Source: CAZIWJ01 sp964542855
GTDB lineage: Bacteria > Bacteroidota > Bacteroidia > Cytophagales > Cyclobacteriaceae
Assembly (NCBI GenBank): GCA_964542855.1
Contig: CAZIWJ010000091.1
Coordinates: 1-12,585 of the forward strand
Reading direction: 5' to 3'
DNA: 12,585 bases
The notes beneath the pieces were generated by a model. It made no database searches. It was not told where the DNA came from and worked only from the letters and a program-made list of their open reading frames with translations. Both the position numbers and the translations under genes were made by a program. Below are positions 1 to 8,100 of the stretch, piece after piece (the first letter of the stretch is position 1; the number at the start of each line of letters is the position of its first letter).

Positions 1-39
1 AAATATGCCAACAATACGAACTTTAAATAGAGGATGTTT
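1..39. other. Edge segment without identifiable gene
   Basis: These 39 bases follow the last stop of the decayed GH92 gene. Translated on in the same minus-strand frame they give KHPLFKVRIVGIF, which I cannot align to the GH92 segment expected here. The piece is too short to tell intergenic DNA from a rearrangement or inserted element. Confidence 0.4.
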
Positions 40-969
40 TTAAACTGAACTCATATATATATTGAGAAATTCATTTCCAGCGAGGCCGGAGCAAGGCTCC
101 AGTTTTCTGCCCTGTTCTGTAACTGTATGGTGTACTGCTCTATAGGCTTCTTCAACATCAAAATTACGGATGCCCTTCTGGTAAGCACCTGTAATCATGG
201 CTGTTTCGTGTGAAACCTTCATAATACCGGTATATTCCACACCAGTGGGGCCTACACTGGTCCAGCCATTTTTACGGTAAAGCTCCAGTTGGGCCTGAAC
301 ATAGCTTTCCATGTATTCTGGAGAAATCAGCGACCAGACTCTGTTCAGGTTCCAATAGGAATTCCAGAAAGAATCACCCCCGATCATTCGCTGGCCCTCT
401 GGCATTTCCAGCACTTGCTCGCACGGATCCATGTATCTCCCATTCACATCGCTCCAGGTTTGTTTCGCAGCATAACACCGGTAAAGATTGGTGTAAAATT
501 TGGTCTTGTCTTCATCGGTGCCTCCTTCTACTTTTACACTCCCCAATAAATCGTTCCATGTATTTGAAGCTGTTTTTCTTACGGAATCGAAGTCCCATCC
601 TAAATCTCCCATTTCCGTTTCCAGGTTAAGCCTTGCCTGCTCAATGCTAACAAGGGAGAGTCCTGATTTAACCATGACTACATCTCCCTTTTTAGTTTGG
701 TATGTAACGTAAGCGCCGGCATCGTTTTTCCCTTTTATCGCGGTTGTGTCTTTTAATAATTTGCCTTCATTCCATGCATTAAATGTTTCAAAAGGCTTAC
801 TGAATTTCAATACAAAATTGAGGGTATATACATTCCAATCATGAGCCCTGATTTGACAGGTTGCATAACCTTCGATTTCATAGTCATTCACTTTCCTGAT
901 TTCTGCATCTTTTATGGAGTAAGAGTACCAGACTTCTGTTGGAAAAAGGAGATCAATCAAAATGCGTGA

Positions 970-972
970 TTA
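970..972 (-). other. In-frame TAA in GH92 beta-sandwich (codon 165)
   Basis: The coding strand reads CCT GAA AAG AAG TAA TCA CGC ATT TTG ATT GAT. GH92 similarity continues in the same frame (FPE-KK-stop-SRILIDL, compare FPEDREGNRVLIDL in the intact paralogue). It therefore looks like a nonsense change at a Glu, Lys or Gln codon in a variable loop. Confidence 0.8.
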
Positions 973-1338
973 CTTCTTTTCAGGAAAAGTATATTTTTGA
1001 AATCCACAACGTGTGGTGGCCGTCATTTCAGCAAACATGTCATGATCATACAAATGAACGGAGTAATATCCGGGAGATGCCTTTTCTGTTTCCTTTTCGA
1101 TACGGGAATGATAGCCTGCGCCACCGCCTTTGTAAGCAGCATCAACCGGGCGGTCGTTAAAAACAAGGTCAGCAGTGGTGGGCATCATACGCAGTCCTCC
1201 CATGGTCCAGGCATGAATATGGCTGAATCCCGTAACAGTGTTTATGGCATACTCATATCCACCCATCCAGATATCACCCTGATTGTCGGATCCAAGCTGA
1301 ACCATTCCAAAAGGAACGGTTGCATAGGGACCGAGCAT

Positions 1339-1341
1339 TCA
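1339..1341 (-). other. In-frame TGA at conserved GH92 Trp (codon 42)
   Basis: The coding strand reads TCC CGA TGA ATG CTC. The intact paralogue in this window has HSRWMIAPGSWMPF at the aligned position, so TGA replaces a Trp codon. The frame is intact on both sides. This stop alone would reduce the product to a 41-residue leader peptide. Confidence 0.85.
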
Positions 1342-1476
1342 TCGGGAATTGGAGGTCCCGATGAACACATCCACCCAATCCACAGCTTTTTTTGTTTCAT
1401 GTTGTTGGGAATAACTGATATTGGTAACCAGAATAAATGAAATAATCAGAATCTTGGTTTTCATAATTTGAATTGT

Positions 1477-3246
1477 TTATTTCGCAAAGGCTTTTACTAT
1501 TTTTATTTCCCTGCCATCCGATGCATTGATGATTTTATAACTGCTGGTAGCTGCGGGAATGACAAATGTCTCCGCATAATTAAACCGTTGTTGCACGCCG
1601 TTATGAGTTTCCACAATAATACTTTCCCCTTCCACCAGGCTTAGCACGTGGCATTTGTTTTCAGTCTGAATTTCCACTTCAGTTTTCAAGTGGATACGGT
1701 GAACATCGTATAAATTTTTTTCGTGAGTGGGAAGATGAAAAAGGTGCCAGTCGTTGCCCGAATCAATCAGTACCGGTTTTGCCAGTAGTATTTCAGTTAC
1801 ATCATCTCCTTTTCTGTGGAAACACAAATTATCCATACCCCTTTGAATGTTCAGCGGACGCGGTTTTCCGTCCATATCAAGTCGCAGCCAGTCATACATT
1901 TTAAAGGTGAAAATGTAGGGTGTGGAGCTGATTTCCAGCACCAGGTTGTTGATGCCCGAGCCGTGGATGGTTCCCGGAGGAATTAGAAATAAATCGTGTT
2001 TTTTTGCAGGAAGTTTCTGCACAAATTTTTCAATGTCCACTTCGGTTTTGTTTTCGAAACTTTCGGTAAGGGTATTTTTGAATTCCTCCGGATCAATGTC
2101 TTCCTGAAATCCGAGGTAAACGCTGGCGTTTTCTTTTGTATCGAGAATGTAATAGGTTTCTTCCTGTGTGAAATTTTCGTTGAAATGTTTTTTGGTGTAC
2201 TCCTTATGTGGGTGGCACTGAATGGAAAGATTGCCACCGTCAAACGTATCGAGGAAATCGAAACGAATGGGAAATTCGTAACCAAACCGTTCATAAGCTT
2301 CGCCCAAAACTGCTTCCGCTTCCTGAAACATGAGCTGATCAAACGATACTTCGAGCAGGTTGCCCGAACTTTCAAAAACCAGTCCGTTTTCCGGGACAAT
2401 CAACTCGAACGACCAGGCATAATTGGGCACATCTTTGTTCAGGCCATCAATATTTTGCAGCATCCAGTTTCCTCCCCATACGCCGGGCTCAAACCAGGGG
2501 CGTACGCGGAAAAAATTTCGACTGAGAGTTTTCAGACCATGCCTTAAATCACTGCCATTTATCCAGGTAATTTCCTCCGGCCGCTGTCCGTCAACCATAA
2601 TATCGATGTTAGGGAGAATCGTTTGTTTGTGCTGATTTAAAACAGGCCAGTCCACAAAATAGAAACGTTTATACATCGGTTTAATGTCATCGGGTTTTGA
2701 AACTTCCAGGTTGGTTACTGCCTTTGCCCTTGCCCGGAACTGCAGCTCGTTTTTGGGTAAATCGATGTAAACCAACAGCCCGTCGAACCCAGTTAAATGC
2801 GCACCTACTCCATAAATGATGTTTAAATCGGTAGTTTCATCCAAAACCAACGATTCCAGTTTTTCCTTCTGAAAAAAATCAGCCAGGTTCAGCGTGGTTC
2901 GGGTTCCAAACAGCGGGTCATTTCCTCCCAGAAAAGGGGCAATCATTTTGTCGATTTCTGCTTCGGATTTCAAAGCAGCGGCGGTATCAATCCAATGAAC
3001 TTTTAGTTTTTCCCAGTCGAAATATTCTTGCAGGTTTTTTCTGAAATCATCAAAAAACACTCCGATGAAACCATCAACCATAGTTGTTTGATGCTGCGCT
3101 AATACTCCGGCCAAGCTCTCAAATCCTTTTTCTATTTTCCCGTCGTCCAGTAAATATGTGGGGTAAATATCATACTTCCCTTTTTGGCCTGTTGTTTTAA
3201 CGGCAGGCATTAAAAACTGGCTGGTATTTCTCCAATTGTTCTTCAT
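1477..3246 (-). CDS. Class I mannose-6-phosphate isomerase-like protein with large N-terminal extension
   Basis: A 589-residue cytoplasmic protein, considerably longer than a typical 300-400 residue class I phosphomannose isomerase. The C-terminal half is a cupin-type zinc enzyme: SIQCHPHKEY supplies Gln343 and His345, QEETYYIL supplies Glu363, and LIPPGTIHGSG supplies His428. This is the Gln-His-Glu-His metal set expected for the type I isomerase, which interconverts mannose-6-phosphate and fructose-6-phosphate. A last beta-rich segment (about 510-589) looks like the second cupin half. The first roughly 290 residues (VDGFIGVFFDDF, APFLGGNDPLFGTRTTLNL) are not a standard isomerase part and show no Walker A motif; their role is unknown. 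The gene begins 2 nt after the six-hairpin glycosidase stop and has TAA at 1477-1479. With the ROK kinase and transporter it completes a plausible route from mannose to glycolysis. It has no lesions. Isomerase activity is well supported by metal ligands but not certain. Confidence 0.85.
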   Translation of the reverse strand: MKNNWRNTSQFLMPAVKTTGQKGKYDIYPTYLLDDGKIEKGFESLAGVLAQHQTTMVDGFIGVFFDDFRKNLQEYFDWEKLKVHWIDTAAALKSEAEIDKMIAPFLGGNDPLFGTRTTLNLADFFQKEKLESLVLDETTDLNIIYGVGAHLTGFDGLLVYIDLPKNELQFRARAKAVTNLEVSKPDDIKPMYKRFYFVDWPVLNQHKQTILPNIDIMVDGQRPEEITWINGSDLRHGLKTLSRNFFRVRPWFEPGVWGGNWMLQNIDGLNKDVPNYAWSFELIVPENGLVFESSGNLLEVSFDQLMFQEAEAVLGEAYERFGYEFPIRFDFLDTFDGGNLSIQCHPHKEYTKKHFNENFTQEETYYILDTKENASVYLGFQEDIDPEEFKNTLTESFENKTEVDIEKFVQKLPAKKHDLFLIPPGTIHGSGINNLVLEISSTPYIFTFKMYDWLRLDMDGKPRPLNIQRGMDNLCFHRKGDDVTEILLAKPVLIDSGNDWHLFHLPTHEKNLYDVHRIHLKTEVEIQTENKCHVLSLVEGESIIVETHNGVQQRFNYAETFVIPAATSSYKIINASDGREIKIVKAFAK

Positions 3247-3248
3247 TA

Positions 3249-4544
3249 TTAATTTGCTTCATTTGCGTATTCTTCAAAAAATTGAATGGCTTTCCAAAGC
3301 ACTCCTGCCGAGCCCCGGAATGTTCCCGAACCTTTGGGTTCGTTATCAACGGTGTACCATTCAAAAAAACCATCATTGTCTTTTACCCGCTTTACCATGG
3401 GCTGCATATGTTCGTAAGCCTCTTTGGTAAAACCATTTTTGATGAGTTGTTGAATCATTCGCCCACCAAACCAGATCCAGTCGCCACCATTTTGGTAGCC
3501 ATAAGGATACATTCCTTCGTTTTCGAAAAATCCTTCGGGGTAAGGTGGGTACATTGTTAATCCGATGGAACCTGCACCCGAAGCTTTCACATTGGCTACC
3601 ATTTTTTCCAATGACGTTCTAATTTGGTTTTTAGAGAGTAACCCGGCTTCAATAGCTACAGCCGTTCCTCCATGGTAATATATTTTATTTTCGTTGAAAT
3701 CATCAGGGAAAGGCGAACCATCCAAATACACATGCGGGATAAACTTTTGGTTCTGCTCGTCCCACAAATATTTCATGGTATTTTCGGCGATACTTTTTCT
3801 GATGGAGTCCCATTTATTCTTTGTTGCCGGAATCATTTCCATCATGTTATCGAGTGTAATAAGCAACATGGCATTATCGTAAATATCGAGACAAAATTTT
3901 GTGTCATCGTTAATAAAAACACCCCATGGATGAGAGTGTTGTACATCGCCCCAGTCGGCAGTGGTAGCTCCCCAAATCAGGCCATGTTCTTTGCTCCAGC
4001 GATGGTTCAATAAAAATTCCATCGACCATTCCAACCGTTCAGCAACGGTTTTGTCACCAATTTTTTCATTTAAAAAATCGGTATCACCGGTTTTCGTTAC
4101 ATACTTGTAAACTGCTTGCAATAAAGAAGTTTCATGGTCTGTTTCTACCGTGTTTTTGTGTCCGGCATAATTGGGCTCCAAATCGGTAAAAATATAAACG
4201 TACCCACCCTCAGACTGTTTGGCTTTTTCTTTGGGAATAAAACCATCAATAATATTTCCATCCTCGCGCTGCAACCGAAAAAACACACGAAGGTTTTCTT
4301 TCAGTGTTTCTTCCGGGAAAACCTCTGTCGAAAGTTCGATAAAAGTGTTGTAATCACGAATCCAAACTTCCCCGTAACTGTCGCCGGCATTGAATCCGGT
4401 TTTAACTATTTCAAGGGCTTTGCTTTTAACAAATTCAAAATATTCATTGGTTTGAATCTGTTTTATTAACTCTTCATTTTGAGAAGATTGGGGCGTACAT
4501 GCCAATAATCCGGCTGTGATAAAGATTAAAATTAACTTCTTCAT
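3249..4544 (-). CDS. Lipoprotein six-hairpin (alpha/alpha) glycosidase, family unassigned
   Basis: A 431-residue protein starting at ATG 4542-4544; a TTG three codons upstream is in frame but less likely. The leader MKKLILIFITAGLLAC has a canonical LLAC lipobox (Cys16), so the protein is an exported lipoprotein. The body looks like an alpha/alpha six-hairpin glycosidase: EVWIRDYNTF (near residues 59-68) matches the conserved Arg-Asp strand of such enzymes. TTADWGDVQ (near 194-202) and GGDWIWFGGRM (near 353-363) form likely active-site loops, and FFEWYTVDNEPKGSG (near 394-407) could hold the second acid. Asp and Glu in these motifs are catalytic candidates. It does not show the MWLRDS-type signature I associate with GH125 exo-alpha-1,6-mannosidases, so I do not assign that family. 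It follows the broken GH92 by 26 nt and precedes the isomerase-like gene by 2 nt. The operon suggests an alpha-mannoside or related glycoside as substrate, which is inference. It has no lesions. Confidence 0.75.
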   Translation of the reverse strand: MKKLILIFITAGLLACTPQSSQNEELIKQIQTNEYFEFVKSKALEIVKTGFNAGDSYGEVWIRDYNTFIELSTEVFPEETLKENLRVFFRLQREDGNIIDGFIPKEKAKQSEGGYVYIFTDLEPNYAGHKNTVETDHETSLLQAVYKYVTKTGDTDFLNEKIGDKTVAERLEWSMEFLLNHRWSKEHGLIWGATTADWGDVQHSHPWGVFINDDTKFCLDIYDNAMLLITLDNMMEMIPATKNKWDSIRKSIAENTMKYLWDEQNQKFIPHVYLDGSPFPDDFNENKIYYHGGTAVAIEAGLLSKNQIRTSLEKMVANVKASGAGSIGLTMYPPYPEGFFENEGMYPYGYQNGGDWIWFGGRMIQQLIKNGFTKEAYEHMQPMVKRVKDNDGFFEWYTVDNEPKGSGTFRGSAGVLWKAIQFFEEYANEAN

Positions 4545-4987
4545 AACTTTCAATTTAAAAATATTAATTCCTAATTTCTGTGCATGGATGGTGGGGGAGT
4601 GTTAACTCCCCATTTTTTGTTGGGTACCGATTCCATTTCAATAACGAGTTTTCCTCCTTGTATCAGCTTTTTTCGTTCTATCCAGCAGTCTTCTATTGGT
4701 TCATTGTTGAACATCAGGCGCTGTATGTACAAGTTCTCAGGTTTGTTGTTTTTGGTTTCAATAATGAGTTGATTGTTAGGGGTGTCTGAAAGCTGAATGG
4801 TAACTTTTTCAAACATTGGACTGCCAAACTGGAAGGTCGGTGTGGCGCCGGTATGTCCCTGCACATCGAACAGGCCAATGGCTGCCATTTCATACCAGGC
4901 GCCTAATTGTCCCTGGTCTTCGTCCTGCCCGAACCCATAGCCTTGCAATGGTTCGGTTCCGTAAAATTCGTTGCAAATGGTGCGGGT

Positions 4988-4990
4988 TCA
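4988..4990 (-). other. In-frame TGA at a Trp position within GH92
   Basis: Reading through this codon gives PWLTQK-stop-TRTICNEFYG followed in the same frame by the DED catalytic segment. The intact paralogue in this window has KPWLTQKWSRAITDRYYG, so TGA stands where TGG is expected. A single G-to-A transition in the coding strand explains it. The frame is unbroken on both sides, so this is a nonsense change and not a frameshift. Confidence 0.85.
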
Positions 4991-5383
4991 TTTTTGGGTG
5001 AGCCATGGTTTATCGGAGTAATTAAACAGCCATGATTGGTGCAGACAGGGTTGGTTTCCATGGTTGTAAAACTTCTCGACCCCTGAGAAACTGTGTATTT
5101 CCTGTCCTCTTCCAAACAGTGATTTATGACTTTTTTCAAATGTTTTTTCCAGTCGCTCGTTAAATAAATCTCTGCCAACTTTTTCCATCAGCATAGCAAT
5201 ATCATGTGGAACATACCAGGTATATTGAAAGGCATTTCCTTCCTGAAATCCCCGCCAGGCTTGCATCGGGTCAAAATTTTCGATGAATGTTCCATTTTCA
5301 TATTTGGGACGGATTAATTTAGTTTCGTCCTCAAACAGGTTTTCCAAGGCACTAGCCTGGTTTATAAGTATTTGGTAGTCCTC

Positions 5384-5391
5384 TTTTTTTT
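5384..5391 (-). other. Frame-change site: run of eight A in GH92 coding strand
   Basis: On the coding strand the sequence reads CTG AAA AAA AAG AGG. The GH92 reading frame is kept upstream, but homology continues one frame back (GAG GAC TAC CAA). Nine A, or a -1 slip of the ribosome or polymerase, would restore it. The in-frame heptamer A AAA AAG is the same as the dnaX slippery sequence. A weak stem of about six pairs with one bulge (CCAGGC-TAGT-GCCTTGG) lies about 23 nt downstream, further away than known stimulators, and no Shine-Dalgarno-like element is seen upstream. A one-base deletion in a homopolymer is the simpler reading. Confidence 0.8.
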
Positions 5392-6943
5392 CAGTTGTTT
5401 GGCAAATTGTGCAACGGCATAAGAACTGAAACTGTATTCCAGCGTGTGAGACGCACCAAAATTGAAACTCCATCCGTTGGGAAGATCGAATACTTTAGAA
5501 GGAATGTACCCGTTGTTTACAAAATAACAGAGGTCGTATTTACCAGACCCCACAGGTCGGTTTTCATAACCTGTTTCATTTTTGAAAGCTGCTTCATAGG
5601 CTTGTTCCACATTAATGAGATCGATTTTGCAATTGTAGGCTGATGCCAGTGCCAGCCCAAAAAAGTTTGTTTGTACACCGTTTGTGTTTACACCGGTTGC
5701 AAGCCCGTCGTGAAGCCAGCCTGTTTCTTCGTAAAGATCAAGGTTTGAACGAAGGTATTCTCTATAGAAATCAGGATAAACCATAGCCCACAGTTGGGTC
5801 AAGTTCCAGAAGGTGCCCCATATACCATCGGTATTAAAATGGCGGTAAAGAGGTTTTCCTTCCTCATCTAGTGGGGTTTTGCCAATGGTTCCGTCATTTT
5901 TAGGATAATGGCCATTTACATCGTTGCAAATACCTCTTCCCAAAAGAGCGTGATACAATCCGGTGTAAAATTTTTTCAGATCTTCCTCCCTGCCTACTTC
6001 AGCCTGGATACGGCCCAGCATCTGGTTCCATTTCTCACGGGCTGCTTCACGAACCTTGTCAAATGACATGCCTTCCAATTCTGTTTCCAGATTTTTCCGG
6101 GCATTTTCAATACTGGTGTAAGAAAGCCCTACCTGTATTTCTATAGATTTATCCTCAGATGTTTCAAAGGTGATGACCATGCCGTTGCCGATTCCTTTCG
6201 TCTCTTCACTGCCATGTTGAAAAATGCCGTCAACAAAAGTTCCAACCGATTTGTGACCTTTACTTAGCTGGCAGTAAAAAAACATTTTAACCCGTTTCCC
6301 TTCGTCGCAAACTTTAAGATATTCAGGGTAGGTTACCACATATCCTTCTATCTCTCTTGGACCGACCCGTTTGATGAATGCTTCGGTAACATTAGAACTT
6401 TCTCCCTGCTTGTGACCGATATCAAAAATGAAGTGGAAATTTTCCGACTCAGGGAATGTGTACCGGTGAAATCTCACCCGTTCAGTAGTTGTGAGTTCTG
6501 CTTTTATATTATAATCTTTCAGCAGTACCGAGTAGTAACCTGGTTCTGCATATTCATCTTTTTTATCGAAACGCGAACGATATCCCAGGTCGGGATTATC
6601 CAGTTTACCGGGAACTGTTTTTAGTTCGCCAACGGTTGGCATAATTACTACACCCCCAATTTGAAATTCATGAAAGTGACCGAACCCTTCAATGGAAGCA
6701 TGACGGTCGTCATATCCAACAGGCATCCAGATGCCAGGACTGCCGTGGGCGTAAGTGTGCGGCGCAAGTTTGGCCATTCCAAAGGGAAGTGACGCCGGAG
6801 TATAAAAAAACCATCGCCCATGAACGGAGCCAATTTGAGGATCGACATATTGAACAGCATTAAACGCAGTTACTTGCTCTTTTTTAGTAGCACAAGAAAA
6901 CAGAAAACAGAATCCGAAAATTAATGATGTAATTCTATTCATT

Positions 6944-8098
6944 TCAAGCTTTTTTCGATGAATAGACAGAAACAAACAACAAATATATTGAGCAAAAAAC
7001 AAAAACATACATTCCGGCTGTAATATTTAATAGGTCTGCAATTCCACCCACAATTGGAGGAATAATTGCCCCACCGGAAACGGCCATTATCATAAGACCG
7101 GAAATTTCATTGGCACGGGTGGGGTATTTTTTTATAGTTAAGGTAAAAATCAGTGGAAAGATGTTGGAAGCAGTCAAACCAATTAGAAATATCAGAGATT
7201 GAGCCGCCAAAGGTGTAGGAGAGAAGATAAAAAGCAATGTTGTTACAAGAGTTGCCGTAGCCGAGCCGATTAAAAATTTAGTGGGTAAAAACCGCACCAG
7301 CAAGAGGGCACCCAGGAATGTTCCCAGCATTTTGCCGAAAAAATAGAGGCTCCGGCCTTGTTGGGCAGATTCGGCGTTCATTTCCATTTTCAACAATAAG
7401 AATTGTCCCGAGGTCGCATTTATTCCAACATCGAGGCCAACAACAAAAAAAATGCCTAAAACCATAAAAGCAATATAACCAACTCCCAGCAGTTTAAGTG
7501 AAGAAGCCAAGGTGGCTTTTTGTTCGCTGACCAGTGATTCGGTAATTTTGGTAAAATGAAGCCAGCCAGCTGACAGCAGCGAAACCAGGCCGAAAGACAG
7601 AAGAACCAGTTTCCAATCGCCAAAATGTAAGGCGAAATAAGTGGCCATGTATGGAGCAATCATGGAACCAATGGACTTTACAAATTGGGAAAAACTTAAG
7701 AAACTGGATGTCCTCGCAGGTGAAACGACATCGATAAGCAGTGGATTTGCTGAAACCTGAATGATGGTGTTCCCAATACCGAGGAGTCCGAACCCAATCA
7801 TCACCGTTAAAAAAGAATAAACAAAAAACGGAAGAAAAAGGCCTGATGCAGTGAGGAGGATTCCGATATTGAGCATATTTCGTTTTCCAATTCGATCCTG
7901 TAACAGGCCAGTGGGGACAGACAAAAGGAAAAACCAGGCAAATACCGCCAGTGGAATGAGCTGAGACAAAGTATTGTTCAACCCAAAATCTGCTTTTACA
8001 TTATCAACGCTAATTCCAACGAGATCGCAGGCGCTCATTACAAAAAAAGAGAGTAACACCGGGGTGACGAATGCAATGGATATTACTTTTTTGTTCAT
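6944..8098 (-). CDS. MFS sugar transporter (fucose/hexose:H+ symporter-like)
   Basis: A 384-residue, strongly hydrophobic inner-membrane protein with about twelve predicted transmembrane segments. The loop after the second segment contains GLLQDRIGKRN (residues 64-74), a version of MFS motif A. VSANPLLIDV (residues 116-124 region) resembles the NPL-containing segment of the FucP/NagP type (FHS family) of proton-coupled sugar symporters, common in Bacteroidota catabolic operons. At 384 residues it is slightly shorter than typical FHS proteins but keeps both halves, ending in a last helix near IYLLFVSVYSSKKA. It lies between a ROK kinase and GH92 genes, so it most likely imports free mannose released in the periplasm. 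The start ATG is 2 nt after the kinase stop, and its TGA stop is followed after one base by the next gene's ATG, which implies translational coupling. Substrate is inferred from neighbours only. Confidence 0.9.
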   Translation of the reverse strand: MNKKVISIAFVTPVLLSFFVMSACDLVGISVDNVKADFGLNNTLSQLIPLAVFAWFFLLSVPTGLLQDRIGKRNMLNIGILLTASGLFLPFFVYSFLTVMIGFGLLGIGNTIIQVSANPLLIDVVSPARTSSFLSFSQFVKSIGSMIAPYMATYFALHFGDWKLVLLSFGLVSLLSAGWLHFTKITESLVSEQKATLASSLKLLGVGYIAFMVLGIFFVVGLDVGINATSGQFLLLKMEMNAESAQQGRSLYFFGKMLGTFLGALLLVRFLPTKFLIGSATATLVTTLLFIFSPTPLAAQSLIFLIGLTASNIFPLIFTLTIKKYPTRANEISGLMIMAVSGGAIIPPIVGGIADLLNITAGMYVFVFCSIYLLFVSVYSSKKA

Positions 8099-8100
8099 TG

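Larger units (their letters stand above)
40..1464 (-). pseudogene. GH92 alpha-mannosidase, decayed and apparently truncated
   Basis: The start ATG (1462-1464) gives MKTKILIISFILVTNISYSQ, a Sec-type leader without a lipobox, so the ancestral protein was probably periplasmic or secreted. The frame then carries clear GH92 N-terminal features: VDVFIGTSNSR, GPYATVPFGMVQLGSDNQG, GFSHIHAWTMGGLRMMP and TRCGFQKYTFPE. The alpha/alpha part follows with FWNSYWNLNRVWSLISPEYM and HETAMITGAYQKGIRNF. One frame is kept throughout but is broken by TGA at codon 42, TAA at codon 165 and TAA at codon 475 (40-42). Similarity to the intact GH92 paralogue fades near GLAGNEF, before the general-acid Glu and the Asp pair, neither of which is present in the window. 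It lies 12 nt after the isomerase-like gene and is the last gene seen. It is most similar here to the 1049-residue GH92. Internal re-initiation after the first stop (ATG 1336-1338) would still give no active site. Confidence 0.87.
4571..6942 (-). pseudogene. GH92 alpha-mannosidase lipoprotein, interrupted by frameshift and in-frame TGA
   Basis: With both lesions corrected, this would encode about 790 residues, a normal GH92 length. I place the start at the ATG 6940-6942, one base after the transporter stop, because it gives a compact lipoprotein leader ending FLFSC (Cys17); an upstream ATG at 7008 would put a 22-residue extension before it. The N-terminal beta-sandwich (GRWFFYTPASLPFGMAKL, GFGHFHEFQIGG) and the alpha/alpha start (WNLTQLWAMVYPDF) are in the first frame. 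That frame runs off after a run of eight A (5384-5391) and stops at 5362-5364. GH92 sequence continues in the next frame, including the general-acid Glu of QEGNAFQYTW (codon 5240-5242). It meets TGA at 4988-4990 where the large GH92 paralogue has Trp (LTQKW), then continues with GQDEDQGQLGAW (Asp codons 4922-4924 and 4916-4918) to NKKWG and TAG. Unless both lesions are suppressed, acid and base never share one polypeptide. Probably non-functional. Confidence 0.88.

Noticed and set aside
1983..2547. Open frames on both strands inside the isomerase-like gene
   Set aside because: They overlap the conserved metal-binding cupin coding sequence, have low-complexity translations and no start context or homology.
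3249..4544. GH125 exo-alpha-1,6-mannosidase assignment
   Set aside because: Attractive by context, but the WIRDYNTF region and other motifs do not match the GH125 signatures I recall, so the family is left open.
4545..4553. TTG start at 4553 for the six-hairpin glycosidase
   Set aside because: The ATG three codons later gives the standard MKK leader with LLAC lipobox; TTG adds only three residues and has no better ribosome binding site.
4903..5178. Alternative minus-strand frame across the second GH92 lesion
   Set aside because: GH92 homology continues in the original frame on both sides of the TGA, so this frame is incidental and the lesion is nonsense, not a second frameshift.
40..6942. 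UGA reassigned to Trp in this organism
   Set aside because: TGA clearly ends the kinase gene (8101-8103) and the transporter gene (6944-6946), each followed within two bases by the next start, and Trp is otherwise encoded by TGG throughout.
6943..7008. Upstream ATG at 7008 as start of the second lipoprotein GH92
   Set aside because: It would overlap the transporter gene and place about 22 residues before a good lipoprotein leader; the ATG at 6942 gives a compact signal peptide with Cys17 and sits one base after the transporter stop.
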